The notes under the pieces: generated by a model
Seen by the model: only the letters and a program-made list of their open reading frames with translations
Database searches by the model: none
Told to the model about the DNA's origin: nothing
Assembly (NCBI RefSeq): GCF_003339525.1
Contig: NZ_CP031124.1
Location: forward strand, 1,860,001-1,924,000
Length of the DNA: 64,000 nucleotides
From: Ephemeroptericola cinctiostellae
GTDB lineage: Bacteria; Pseudomonadota; Gammaproteobacteria; Burkholderiales; Burkholderiaceae
Direction of reading: 5' to 3'
Program-made: the position numbers and the translations under genes
Shown here: positions 8,120 to 18,400 of the stretch, piece by piece
Layout: the number at the start of each line of letters is the position of its first letter
How positions within the stretch are numbered: the stretch's first letter is position 1

Positions 8120-9523
8120 ATGAAAATCACCCTCAAATTGGCTTTGCTCGCCTGTTCGATCATCAGTACAGCTTGCGCTGTTGGGCCAAAATACAACTCA
8201 CCCACCACTCAAACGGCCCCAGAATGGTATGCCGCTTTGCCGCACAACGGCAAAACCACAGACTTAGTCAATTGGTGGCAATCTTTTTCTGACTCAAGTC
8301 TAACCCGCTTACAACAAGCGGCTGAACTCAACAATCCAAGCATCGCCCAAGCCGTCGCACGAATTGATGCAGCACGTGCAGCATCAGGTGCTACAAATGG
8401 AAACATGTTGCCGACCATCAATGGTTCAGCCAGCCAAACCCGTAACAACGGTGACGACGGTTCTGACATTGCACGTCGCTCACGGCTTGGCATGATTGAT
8501 GCCAGTTGGGAAATTGACTTATGGGGCGGTTTGCGAGCAGGACGACGCGCATCGGATGCTCAACTTGCTGCCCGCACCATGGAGTGGCACGCCGCGCGCA
8601 CATCAATCGCCGCAGAAGTGGCTCAAACCTACGTTGCTTATCGAGCCTGTCAGGCGCAGTCGGCGGCATTGCAATCAGATGTCGTGTCACGCGAAGAAAC
8701 CGCCCGACTGACGGATTTATTGGTTCATGCTGGCTTCAATGCGCCTGCTGAAAGTTATTTGACCGATGCGTCCGCAGCCACAGGTCGACAACAACAAGTC
8801 GCTATGGCGGCTGAATGTGATTTGAGCATTAAATCATTGGTCGCCCTCACGGGTTTAAGTGAGTCAGAAACGCGAGACATTCTGGCTAAAAATGCAGGGA
8901 TACAGCCACGTGCGCCTGAGTTCACATTGGCCGCCCTACCCGTTGACATCATCAGTCAACGCCCTGATGTGGCCGCCGCTGAACGCACATTGGCTGCGGC
9001 CAGCGCACAAATCAATGTGACACAAGCAGCGCGACTGCCACGCTTGGCATTGTTGGGCAACATCAGCTTTTTTGGCATTCAGCTATCAGGTGGTGCGCCG
9101 CAAGCAAGCGGCAAGAGTTGGTCTTTTGGCCCCAGCTTGTCATTGCCTATTTTTGATGCAGGACAACGTGCAGCCCAAGCAGACATCGCAAAAGCAGGCT
9201 ACGCCGAAGCTTTGGCGAATTACAAACAAGTCGTGGTTTCAGCAGTCAAAGAAGTCGAAAGCACCTTGATCACTTTGGATGCGGCACAAAAACGCCTGCG
9301 TGACGCACACACAGCAAAAGACAAATTTGACAAATATTTCAACGCCAGCCTAGCGCGACAACGCGTTGGCAGCGTGAGTTTACTGGAGCTTGAAGATGCA
9401 CGGCGCAACAAACTGTCGGCCGAACAAAACCTCATCAACCTCAAACGTGAATACACGACAAGCTGGATTGCTTTGTACAAAGCCGTCGGCGGCGCGTGGC
9501 TGACTCAAACTCAACAATCATAA
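8120..9523 (+). CDS. RND efflux outer-membrane lipoprotein (OprM/NodT family)
   Basis: A 467-residue outer-membrane factor. The start at 8120 gives a lipoprotein signal peptide ending in the lipobox STAC at Cys19, followed by AVGPKY, the hallmark of this family; an upstream frame would add 32 unrelated residues. Two OEP domains follow, with the repeated ISQRPDVAAAERTLAAASA segment and the LLELEDARRNKL segment near the C-terminus. The protein forms the trimeric exit duct of a tripartite pump. It is the first gene of a three-gene operon with adaptor and RND pump, an order less common than adaptor-pump-duct. The substrate is unknown. Confidence 0.92.
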   Translation: MKITLKLALLACSIISTACAVGPKYNSPTTQTAPEWYAALPHNGKTTDLVNWWQSFSDSSLTRLQQAAELNNPSIAQAVARIDAARAASGATNGNMLPTINGSASQTRNNGDDGSDIARRSRLGMIDASWEIDLWGGLRAGRRASDAQLAARTMEWHAARTSIAAEVAQTYVAYRACQAQSAALQSDVVSREETARLTDLLVHAGFNAPAESYLTDASAATGRQQQVAMAAECDLSIKSLVALTGLSESETRDILAKNAGIQPRAPEFTLAALPVDIISQRPDVAAAERTLAAASAQINVTQAARLPRLALLGNISFFGIQLSGGAPQASGKSWSFGPSLSLPIFDAGQRAAQADIAKAGYAEALANYKQVVVSAVKEVESTLITLDAAQKRLRDAHTAKDKFDKYFNASLARQRVGSVSLLELEDARRNKLSAEQNLINLKREYTTSWIALYKAVGGAWLTQTQQS

Positions 9524-9555
9524 TCCCCAACATAAACCAAACTTGAGATGACTTT

Positions 9556-10704
9556 ATGAACCGCATTTTCAATGATTTCAAATCACACCTGCGCACTCCA
9601 TTGTTGCGCAGCTTACTTATTGCATTGATGGTGCTGATGGCCGTGGGCACTGCTTATTGGTATCTAAAAAAACACCCCAATACAACAACAGCAAAAACAC
9701 AAACCGATGACACCAACAAAATCAAACCTGCACTTGCAGTGACCCTCATCACGCCGAGCACACAAAATTTAAGCGCAACAATCGGTGCAGATGGCAAAAT
9801 CATGGCTTGGCAAGAGGCGGTGATTGGCGCACAGGTCAATGGGTTGCAATTGCGTGAAATCAATGTCAATGTGGGTGATTTTGTTAAAAAAGGACAGGTT
9901 TTAGCACGCTTTAAAACTGACTTGGTCAATGCCGAACTGGCTCAATACAACGCCAACGTCGCCGAAGCCCAAGCCAACCTAGCACAAGCCAGAGCAGACT
10001 CAGCCCGTGCCAACAGCCTCAAATCAAGCGGAGCCATCAGCGAGCAACAAATTTCGCAATACAACACGAACTACAAAGCCGCAGTCGCTCGCCTCAATGC
10101 AGCCAAAGCCACAAAAAACCTCGGCAGCACCCGTGTGGCGCAAGCCAATGTGATTGCGCCAGATGATGGCGTCATTTCTGCACGCAACGCAACCGTTGGC
10201 TCCGTCGCGCAGGCAGGGCAAGAACTGTTTCGCATGGTACTCAAAAATCGTTTGGAATGGCGAGCAGAACTCACGGCTGAACAAATCAAACAAGTGACCG
10301 CAGGCAGCAGCGCAAGCATCACCCTGTCAGATGGAGAAATCATCAAAGGCCGCGTGCGCCAAGTGGCCCCCACTTTGAATGAAAAAACCAACAGCGCAAC
10401 GGCGTACGTTGATCTGCTCAGCAACGGCAGTGCACGCGCAGGCATGTTTGCCAAAGGAGAATTTGCTTTGGCCAGTAGTAACGCACTGACCGTACCACCC
10501 ACAGCCGTCGTGATGCGTGATGGCTTCAATTATGTGTTTGTGGTGAATGATAAAAAGCAAGCCGTACAAACCAAAGTGGTCATTGGTCGACGCAATGCCG
10601 ATCGCATTGAAATCACAACGGGCTTGGCCGATGGGCAAGCGATTGTGGAATCAGGCACTGATTTCTTAAAAGATGGCGACTCGGTTGACGTGATTGCAAA
10701 ATAA
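9556..10704 (+). CDS. RND efflux periplasmic adaptor
   Basis: A 382-residue membrane-fusion protein. One N-terminal hydrophobic segment (residues 15-37) anchors it. The lipoyl-like hairpin follows with VGDFVKKGQVLARF (about 110-125), then an alanine-rich coiled-coil, then the second lipoyl half IAPDDGVISARNATVGSVAQAGQ. The C-terminal part is the beta-barrel and membrane-proximal domain. It links the inner-membrane pump to the outer-membrane duct. The gene lies 32 bases after the duct gene and 103 bases before the pump gene. The specific substrate is not evident. Confidence 0.92.
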   Translation: MNRIFNDFKSHLRTPLLRSLLIALMVLMAVGTAYWYLKKHPNTTTAKTQTDDTNKIKPALAVTLITPSTQNLSATIGADGKIMAWQEAVIGAQVNGLQLREINVNVGDFVKKGQVLARFKTDLVNAELAQYNANVAEAQANLAQARADSARANSLKSSGAISEQQISQYNTNYKAAVARLNAAKATKNLGSTRVAQANVIAPDDGVISARNATVGSVAQAGQELFRMVLKNRLEWRAELTAEQIKQVTAGSSASITLSDGEIIKGRVRQVAPTLNEKTNSATAYVDLLSNGSARAGMFAKGEFALASSNALTVPPTAVVMRDGFNYVFVVNDKKQAVQTKVVIGRRNADRIEITTGLADGQAIVESGTDFLKDGDSVDVIAK

Positions 10705-10807
10705 AACGCCGCATACAAGTCATGCTTTTATCGTCGAACCACCCAGCGATCAATGATGCGCGGGTAAACGAACCGATGCCCCACTTCCTTACTTACACAA
10801 TAACATT

Positions 10808-13800
10808 ATGAACATTTCCTCTTGGGCCATTCGCAAACCGATTCCATCGGTGCTTTTATTCATCGTTTTGACCATTTTGGGTTTGCTTGCATTCAAAAAA
10901 ACCAACGTCCAAAATTTTCCCGACATTGAATTACCGATGATTGTGGTATCGGTCGCTTGGCCTGGTGCATCACCCGAGCAATTGGAAACCGAAGTGGCGC
11001 GTAAAATTGAGGACTCGGTTGCCAACTTAACCCTCCTCAAGCACACCCACACCACCGTCAGCGAGGGGCACGCCACCATCATGGCTGAATTCAGCTTAGA
11101 CAAAAACATCATGGAAGCAACGGACGATGTGCGCAATGCCATTGCCGGTGTACGCGGCGACTTACCGACCGCTGTTGAAGAACCAATTATCTCAAAAACC
11201 ACCCTATCAGGCTCACCAATTGTCACCTATGCCATCCGCTCAAACAACATGGATGAGGTTGATTTGTCATGGTTTGTTGACGACAAAATAGCCAAAGCCA
11301 TCATGAATGTCAAAGGTGTCGGGCAAGTTGCACGGGTCGGTGGACTCAACCGTGAATTACAAATTGAGCTGTCTACTGCACAAATGACAGGGCTTGGCGT
11401 GACGGCGAGCGACGTATCCCACGCACTGGCAAGCGTACAAACAGATGCACCAGGTGGGCAAGCCAAAGTCAGCGGCCAAGAACAAAGTATTCGTATTTTA
11501 GCTGCAGCCAGCAGTGTGGATGACATCAAAAATTTACAACTGCCCCTCTCAAGTGGCGGCTCAGTGCGATTGGGCGATGTGGCTCAAATCACTGACAGCG
11601 CAGCCGACCGCACCAGCGGAGCATTGATCGATGGTCATTCTGCGGTGGTCTTTGATGTCGTGCGCAGCAAGGGCGCGAGTGAAGTGACCGTACTTAAAAA
11701 CGTACGCAAAATCATGGATGAGTTCCGAATTGACCATCCAAATGTTGTGATTGAAGAAATCAAAGAAACCGTCAAACCGGTTGAGGACAATTACAAAGAC
11801 TCCATGTCTTTGATTATTGAGGGCTCAATTTTAGCGATTTTGGTGGTGTGGTGGTTTTTGCGTGATTGGCGGGCGACAGTGGTCTCTGCGGTCGCTTTAC
11901 CATTATCAATCATTCCGACCTTTTGGTTCATGAACATGATGGGCTTTAGCCTCAACTTGGTCACACTTTTATCGCTGTCACTGGTGATCGGTGTGTTGGT
12001 CGATGATGCAATTGTCGAAGTCGAAAACATCGTGCGTCACATGCAAATGGGCAAAACGCCCTACCAAGCCGCCATGGAAGGCGCAGATGAAATTGGCATG
12101 GCGGTCATTGCCACCACCGCCAGCTTGGTCGCGGTCTTTTTACCCACTGCATTCATGAGCGGCGTTCCCGGTAAGTTTTTTGTGCAATTTGGTTGGACCG
12201 CTGCCATTGCAGTGGTCGTCTCATTGTTGGTTGCTCGCCTGCTCACACCGATGATGGCGGCTTACTTACTCAAAGACAGCATTCACGAAGAACCTAAAGA
12301 CGGGCCATTGATGACCCGCTACATGAAAACGGTCAAATGGTGTCTGAGCAATCCGTGGAAAACCTCATTCTCTGCGGGTGCTTTTTTCTTTGCAGCCATT
12401 GGCTTGGCCATGACCTTACCAGGTGAATTTATCCCACAAGGTGACATTGGGCGCACCGCCATTTCAGTGGAACTGCCACCAGGTTACACGCTGAAACAAA
12501 CGCAAGCAGCCTCTGAAAAAGTCCAAAATGCCATCAAAGACACACCTGAAATCACAGGCATTTATACCGCACTCGGCTCTGGCCAAGCAACCAATGGTTT
12601 TGCCACCGCAAGTGCCGATGTGCGCAAAGCCACCATACACATTTCACTGACCGAACGTGGTGAGCGCAGCCGCACTCAGCCACAAATCGAAGCGGATTTT
12701 CGTGAAAAAGTCAAAAACATTGCAGGCGCACGCATCACCGTTGGCAGCGCAGAATCGACCAGCTACTTTGAAACCACATTAACTGGTGATGATGCGCCTG
12801 CTCTGGCACGTGCAGCCGCTGCAATTGAACGTGACATGCGCAGCATCAAAGGCATTGGTACGGTCAATTCAAGCGCCAGCGTTTTGCGTCCCGAAGTGTC
12901 GATTCACCCCGATTTTGCCAAAGCAGCACAAGCGGGCGTATCCACAGTTGATTTGGCCAATACGATTCGCGTCGCCATCAATGGTGATTACAACAACAGC
13001 CTGTCCAAACTCAATTTACCCGAACGCCAAGTACCTATTAACGTGCGTATGACCGATGCCGAACGCGATAACTTGAGCGCAATAGAAAACCTCAAAATCC
13101 GCAGTAATTCAGGCGAACTCGTGCCTTTGTCTGCAGTCGCAACCGTCAGCATGGGTACAGGCGCCACAGAAATTAACCGTTTGGATCGTCAACGCACCAT
13201 CAACTTCACCATCGATCCAAATGGTGTCCCCTTGTCCGACCTCACAAAACAAGTGGCCAACCTGCCCGCCGTCAAAGCATTGCCCAAAGGCATTGAGCTA
13301 AAACCAGCAGGTGATGCTGAAGCCAATGAAGAGTTGGGTACAAGTTTCATGCTGGCTATGGTGGCGGGGATTGGCGCGATTTACATTGTTTTGGTTTTAT
13401 TGTTCCACAATTTCACACAACCCTTAACGATTTTATCGGCCTTGCCTTTATCCATCGGCGGTGCGTTTGGCGCATTATTCATCACGCAGTTTTCCATCAG
13501 CATGCCCGCCATGATTGGCTTGATCATGCTCATGGGCATTGTCACGAAAAACTCGATCCTACTGGTCGACTATGCCATCATTGCCTATCATGGCGGCATG
13601 AGCCGCATTGATGCGATCCTCGATGCGTGTCACAAACGCTCACGCCCGATCCTCATGACCACCATTGCCATGGTGGCTGGCATGTTGCCCAACGCACTCG
13701 GTTTTGGTGCAGATCCCAGCTTTCGAGCACCGATGTCCGTTGTTGTGATTGGCGGCTTGATTACCTCGACATTTTTGAGCTTATTGGTGATTCCTGTGGT

Positions 13801-13855
13801 CTACATCATGATGGATGATGCGCAAAACTGGCTGAAAAAGAAATTCAAACGATAA
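10808..13855 (+). CDS. RND efflux permease (HAE1-type)
   Basis: A 1015-residue pump of the AcrB/MexB superfamily, full length for the family. It starts with the typical NISSWAIRKPIPSVLLF helix. TM4 carries the proton-relay aspartate pair in IGVLVDDAIVEVENIVRH (about residue 395-412), and the second half repeats the layout with GIVTKNSILLVDYA. Two large periplasmic porter loops are present. Aspartates in TM4 mark it as an HAE1 pump for hydrophobic or amphiphilic compounds rather than a heavy-metal pump. No clear ribosome binding site precedes the ATG. It completes the RND operon. Confidence 0.94.
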   Translation: MNISSWAIRKPIPSVLLFIVLTILGLLAFKKTNVQNFPDIELPMIVVSVAWPGASPEQLETEVARKIEDSVANLTLLKHTHTTVSEGHATIMAEFSLDKNIMEATDDVRNAIAGVRGDLPTAVEEPIISKTTLSGSPIVTYAIRSNNMDEVDLSWFVDDKIAKAIMNVKGVGQVARVGGLNRELQIELSTAQMTGLGVTASDVSHALASVQTDAPGGQAKVSGQEQSIRILAAASSVDDIKNLQLPLSSGGSVRLGDVAQITDSAADRTSGALIDGHSAVVFDVVRSKGASEVTVLKNVRKIMDEFRIDHPNVVIEEIKETVKPVEDNYKDSMSLIIEGSILAILVVWWFLRDWRATVVSAVALPLSIIPTFWFMNMMGFSLNLVTLLSLSLVIGVLVDDAIVEVENIVRHMQMGKTPYQAAMEGADEIGMAVIATTASLVAVFLPTAFMSGVPGKFFVQFGWTAAIAVVVSLLVARLLTPMMAAYLLKDSIHEEPKDGPLMTRYMKTVKWCLSNPWKTSFSAGAFFFAAIGLAMTLPGEFIPQGDIGRTAISVELPPGYTLKQTQAASEKVQNAIKDTPEITGIYTALGSGQATNGFATASADVRKATIHISLTERGERSRTQPQIEADFREKVKNIAGARITVGSAESTSYFETTLTGDDAPALARAAAAIERDMRSIKGIGTVNSSASVLRPEVSIHPDFAKAAQAGVSTVDLANTIRVAINGDYNNSLSKLNLPERQVPINVRMTDAERDNLSAIENLKIRSNSGELVPLSAVATVSMGTGATEINRLDRQRTINFTIDPNGVPLSDLTKQVANLPAVKALPKGIELKPAGDAEANEELGTSFMLAMVAGIGAIYIVLVLLFHNFTQPLTILSALPLSIGGAFGALFITQFSISMPAMIGLIMLMGIVTKNSILLVDYAIIAYHGGMSRIDAILDACHKRSRPILMTTIAMVAGMLPNALGFGADPSFRAPMSVVVIGGLITSTFLSLLVIPVVYIMMDDAQNWLKKKFKR

Positions 13856-13879
13856 CAAACAAAACGCTGTCAATATTTC

Positions 13880-13950
13880 ATCATGCCGTGCTTGACGCGG
13901 TACCTCTCAACGCAAAAAATTGCGGGTCAAGCCCGCAATGGCGCATGAGA
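13880..13950. repeat. REP-like palindromic element
   Basis: The stretch has a nested palindromic build: outer TCATGCCG and CGCATGA ends, an imperfect CCGTG...GCGG hairpin, and a perfect inner hairpin ATTGCGGG-TCAAG-CCCGCAAT at 13919-13939. This architecture, with TCAAG loops, resembles short dispersed palindromic repeats of proteobacterial intergenic regions. No T-run follows, so it is not a standard terminator, though it sits at the convergent end of the RND and nitrate operons. Copy number cannot be judged from one window. Confidence 0.5.
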
Positions 13951-14008
13951 TATTTATGGTTTTGACTGTGAATCAGATTAACCCATGACAGCGTGTTGCA
14001 TCAAAAGC

Positions 14009-14033
14009 AATTGCCTCAAAAAGCAATTTTTCA
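14009..14033 (+). terminator. Weak terminator at the convergent operon ends
   Basis: AATTGC and GCAATT arms enclose an 8-base loop and are followed by TTTTTC on the plus strand, 150 bases after the RND pump gene. On the minus strand only a four-base T-run follows. It could serve the RND operon and, less well, the nitrate operon that ends at 14049. Confidence 0.5.
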
Positions 14034-14048
14034 AAAAATCAACATCCA

Positions 14049-15449
14049 TCAAACCAGCACAAAAACACTTTTATCTCCTTCGCACACAGGACAACAATAC
14101 GTTAGAGGCAAATTACCAAAAGCAGTTCCAGCGGCAATCCCATGCTCTGGATCACCCAAGTTAGGGACATATTGTGTCAAACACACCGAACATTCATAAA
14201 TGATCGTTTTGCTTTTCTCTGAGCGACGAAGTGCTTGAATCGGTTCAACTTTAATGCGCATCTGTCGTTGGTATTGTGAAATCAAACCTTTGAGGTTTGA
14301 AATCAAATCCTGTTGAACCATATGGCCATCAAACAACACATATTCACCGTTCACGGGGTTAAAGTGTTTGGCATGATATAAATCATAGCGTTGGCGACCC
14401 AAAAGTTTTTTGGGGTGCACGCGGATCAAAATACTGGGACGAATGCGGCGCGTTTCTGAGGCCACCCCCAAAGACAAGCCCCATGTGCGCAAACCTGCTT
14501 TTTGCAGCTCCTCATTGATTTTAACTTTTAAAGCATGGTGCTCCAAGTTGAAGGGATCAAGCTTCCAGTTTAATTCATGATAAGCAGGCCCGATGTTGAG
14601 GTTGTTTAGACCCAAATAGCGGTTCCATTCATCCACAGCCGTGCGTTTAAGGTCTTTGATAAGCAAAGAACCCCATGTGGACAGATCAATGTAATTGATG
14701 TTTTGCGATTGACACACACTCAACAAATGCTCAAGTTTAAGCAACGGCATGCGTTGACCGGCATTGTAAATCCCCAGCCAATAAACGCCTCCGACCCGAA
14801 AAAAACCATCGTATTGCGGGTGATTCTGCTGTATCGGTGCTGGAATAAAGCCATATGGTGCGGTCTGTAAATCGCTGTCATCGGCCAGCAGTTCAACCAA
14901 CTCAAGTTCGGTTTTGCCCAAGGCCACTTGAGCCTCAATGCGTGCAGACACATCCGCAATGCTTTTGCTGTCAATCAAGTCAGGCCAAATAAAGGGTGGT
15001 TTGCCCGCATCCCCTAAACACAAATATAAATACCAAAAATCTTCTTTTTCGGCTGCAATAAAATTCAGCTCGCTGTCCATGATCGGTACAAAATCCTGAC
15101 GTGGATCAACAATGGCCACCGTCAAACGGGGCTTGTGCTTAAAGCTTTGAACGATCTCCGTATAATTGCCTGAATGCAACCAAGGTCGCTTGGGAAAAAT
15201 GTCATTGGCAGGTAGCGATGTCACCACATTGCGGGTATCGGCTGTCCCAACCGCAATGTGCATTTGATTTAATGCAAGTGTGAACTGTTTGGCTTCAACT
15301 GCGTGAGGCAATTCAAACAAAATCTCTTGACGCGCACTGAAACACACACAGTCCAGTTGATGTTTTAAGCCCAATTTGACCGCCTTGGCCAATGTTTTCA
15401 CTGCGATGCGCCCGCCAACGCTTGGAATTTTAACAATTGGGTTCATCAT
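14049..15449 (-). CDS. Rubredoxin-tailed protein with a degenerate nitrite/sulfite-reductase-like scaffold
   Basis: A 466-residue protein. The C-terminal 55 residues form a rubredoxin-type iron site with two knuckles, YECSVCLTQY and CCPVCEG. The first 150 residues read like the ferredoxin-like half-domain of siroheme reductases (PSVGGRIAVKTLAKAV followed by an ARQEILFEL segment), and a second half-domain may follow. The CX5C and CX3C cysteine sets that bind siroheme and [4Fe-4S] are absent, so it is not itself a reductase. The gene overlaps the nitrate reductase stop by four bases (ATGA), so translation is coupled. It most likely carries or gates electrons for nitrate or nitrite reduction; this is inference. 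Confidence 0.75.
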   Translation of the reverse strand: MMNPIVKIPSVGGRIAVKTLAKAVKLGLKHQLDCVCFSARQEILFELPHAVEAKQFTLALNQMHIAVGTADTRNVVTSLPANDIFPKRPWLHSGNYTEIVQSFKHKPRLTVAIVDPRQDFVPIMDSELNFIAAEKEDFWYLYLCLGDAGKPPFIWPDLIDSKSIADVSARIEAQVALGKTELELVELLADDSDLQTAPYGFIPAPIQQNHPQYDGFFRVGGVYWLGIYNAGQRMPLLKLEHLLSVCQSQNINYIDLSTWGSLLIKDLKRTAVDEWNRYLGLNNLNIGPAYHELNWKLDPFNLEHHALKVKINEELQKAGLRTWGLSLGVASETRRIRPSILIRVHPKKLLGRQRYDLYHAKHFNPVNGEYVLFDGHMVQQDLISNLKGLISQYQRQMRIKVEPIQALRRSEKSKTIIYECSVCLTQYVPNLGDPEHGIAAGTAFGNLPLTYCCPVCEGDKSVFVLV

Positions 15450-18400
15450 GCCATCACCTCGGCTTGCTTGGTTTGCTTGGCTTGTTCAAGCAACACCATG
15501 ATTTCAGGTTTGCAGCTGCCGCAGCCTGTGCCTGCCCCTGTTTTTTGCATGACATCGGACAATGTTTTACAACCACCACCGATGCAATCTTTGATATTGC
15601 CTTCACCGACGTTATTGCATGAACACACCAATGCGCCTTTGAGAGGTTCTTTTGCTGCCCCTCCCCCCGGTCGCAACAAGGCATCGCGCAGGTCATCCAG
15701 CTCAGCGCCATTTTTAATCAAGTCTCTAAATTGCACGAACTCGTCTTTATTGCCCATTAAGATGGTGCCAACGAGTTTGTTGTTGTGAATGATGCATTTT
15801 TTGTAATAATGCCGCGACACATCCTCCATGCGCACCACTTGATAAGCATCATCATTCGGGGGTTCTTCAATCATGCCCACAGAGCTCAAGTGAATGTCCT
15901 TGAGCTTCAAGATGTTCATGAATGTGCTGCCTTTATAATTCACGTGAGGGTCACCATACAACACTTTGGCGAGTACATCCGCTTGCTCTTCTGCTGCGGC
16001 AGTGATGCCCCACATCATTCCATCGAGTTCGGCGATTTCGCCGATGCAGTAAATGTTATCGACGCTGCTTTGCAGGCGCGAATTAACCTTGACACCACGA
16101 CCACACGCCAGACCTGCGGCACGCAATATGTCAATGTTTGGGGTTGTGCCGATGGCACACATGACAATGTCGGCTTGTAATGTCTTGCCCGTTTTCAATT
16201 TGATTGCAGCAATGCGATTGTGATCGTTGCTGTCTTCGACAAAATGCACCACTTGGTCGTTTAAGTGCACAACGATGTTTTTTTCTTCAATTTGTTGCTT
16301 TAACAATTTGCCTGACAACGCATCCAACTGACGTGGCATCAGGCGATCGGATTGTTGAATTAAATCGATTTGATAGCCCAATGCATCAAAAGCATCGGCC
16401 ATTTCCAAACCCAACAAGCCGCCGCCAACAATGGCAATCCGTGCATTCGGTTTGAGTAAGGCTTGAATGCGCTCAACATCCTCACGCTGGCGAATGGTGA
16501 ACATATTCGATTTATCCATGGGGTAGTCGACGGGAACAAAGGCACGACTGCCTGTCGCCACCACCAAACTGTCATAGGTGTGCTTCACACCATTTGCATC
16601 GGTTAAGCTGTTGTTGCTGGGGTCAATGCTGAGAACGCCGATGCCGTTGTGCAGCGTGACATTCAACGCTTTTAATGTTTCAGCCTTGAAACGCAGCAAG
16701 TGCTCCCAACCTTTGTGTCCCGACAGGTATTCAGGCAGCAAGACACGGTTATAAAACGGGTTCACTTCTTTGCTGAACACATGGATTTCAACCTGTTGAT
16801 CGCGTTCACGCATGGCTTCAATGAAGCGACCCGCGCCCGCGCCCGCGCCGATCACGATGATTTTTTGCATCTTCGGCACATATTTGTGCACATTGACCGC
16901 TGAAAATTTAAAATCAGGTTGTTTTGAGGTCGGATCAATCAAATCATGGGTGAGGTTATTGGCACGCCCCGCATCACGTTGCATGATTCGTCCCCAGTGC
17001 ATCGGTAAAAACACCACGCCTTCCCGGATCGTCTCGGTCAATTTGGCACGCACACGCACATCACCACGGCGGCCACGCACATCAACCAAGTCACCATTGA
17101 TGATCCCAAAACGTTCGGCATCATTTGGATGAATTTCCACGAAAGGTTCTGGAATGTGTTTATTCAACTTACTGACTTTGCCTGTGCGCGTCATGGTGTG
17201 CCATTGGTCGCGAATCCGCCCAGTGGTCAAAACCAATGGAAAATCAGTGTCGGTGTTTTCGGACGCATTGTCGGGCGCAACAGCAAACATGTTGGCACGC
17301 GCATCGGGCGTGTAGAAACGGTGATCGGTGAACAAACGCGGTGTGCCTTTTGAATCTGCACTTGCAAAAGGCCATTGAACCGAACCATTGGCTTTCAAAT
17401 AAGCATGTGACAAACCGCTCACGTCAATGTTGGTGCCCTTGGTTTGCATTTTATACTCATCAAAAATCTGCCCATAACTGCTGTAATTGAACGATTTTTG
17501 CCAGCCCATTTTGGCTGCAAAACGCCAAATGATTTCCGCATCGGCCAAGGCTTGACCTGGAGCATCGGTGATTTTTTGCACCAAACTGACGCGGCGATCG
17601 GCATTGGTCATCGTGCCGCTTTTTTCCATATAACCCGCTGCGGGCAGAATCAAGTCGGCAAAATCCAACGAGGATGCATTTTTAGAAATGTCCTGCACAA
17701 TGACGAAATTGGCCTTGCGCAGAGCCGCCTCCACACGCCGCGCATTCGGCATGCTGTCTACAGGGTTGGTACAGATGATCCAAATGGCTTTCATGCGTCC
17801 TGCTTCGAGCGCATCAATCATTTCCATCGCAGACAGCCCCGGACGATCAGGCACAGAAGGCACGCCCCAAAAGTCAGCAATTTCTTGACGGTGAACAGGG
17901 TTATTGATTTCTTTGTGCACCGCCAGCATGGTCGATAATCCCCCCACCTCACGTCCGCCCATCGCATTTGGTTGACCTGTGAGCGAGAATGGCCCATTGC
18001 CTGGTCGACCGATTTTCCCCGTGATCAGTGACAAATTAATCAAAGCAAGGTTTTTGTTCACACCCACCACGCTTTGATTCAATCCCATCGTCCACATGCT
18101 GATGAAACCTTTCGCATCGCCAATCCATAGGGCGGCTTGTACGATGTCCGCAGCAGGCACACCACATTTTTCAGCATATTCAGCCAATGTCAATTCAAAG
18201 ACTTTGGCTTGAACGTGCTCAAAACCATTGGTGTGTTCCGCAATGAACGCCGCGTCCATTTTGCCTTGCTCAATGAGCACACGCGCAATGGCATTGAACA
18301 GGTAAATGTCGGTGCCCGGAATGATGGGGAGATGTAAATCCGCAATCGACGCACTTTGTGTGTGCCGTGGATCAACCACAATGATTTTCACATCGGGATT

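Noticed and set aside
10071..10529. 152-codon minus-strand frame inside the RND adaptor gene
   Set aside because: It is antisense to a clearly conserved gene, with no recognisable product; such frames are common opposite alanine-rich coiled-coil coding DNA.
13919..13939. Perfect hairpin as Rho-independent terminator of the RND or nas operon
   Set aside because: The stem is good, but neither strand has a T-run after it; it fits better as part of a palindromic repeat.
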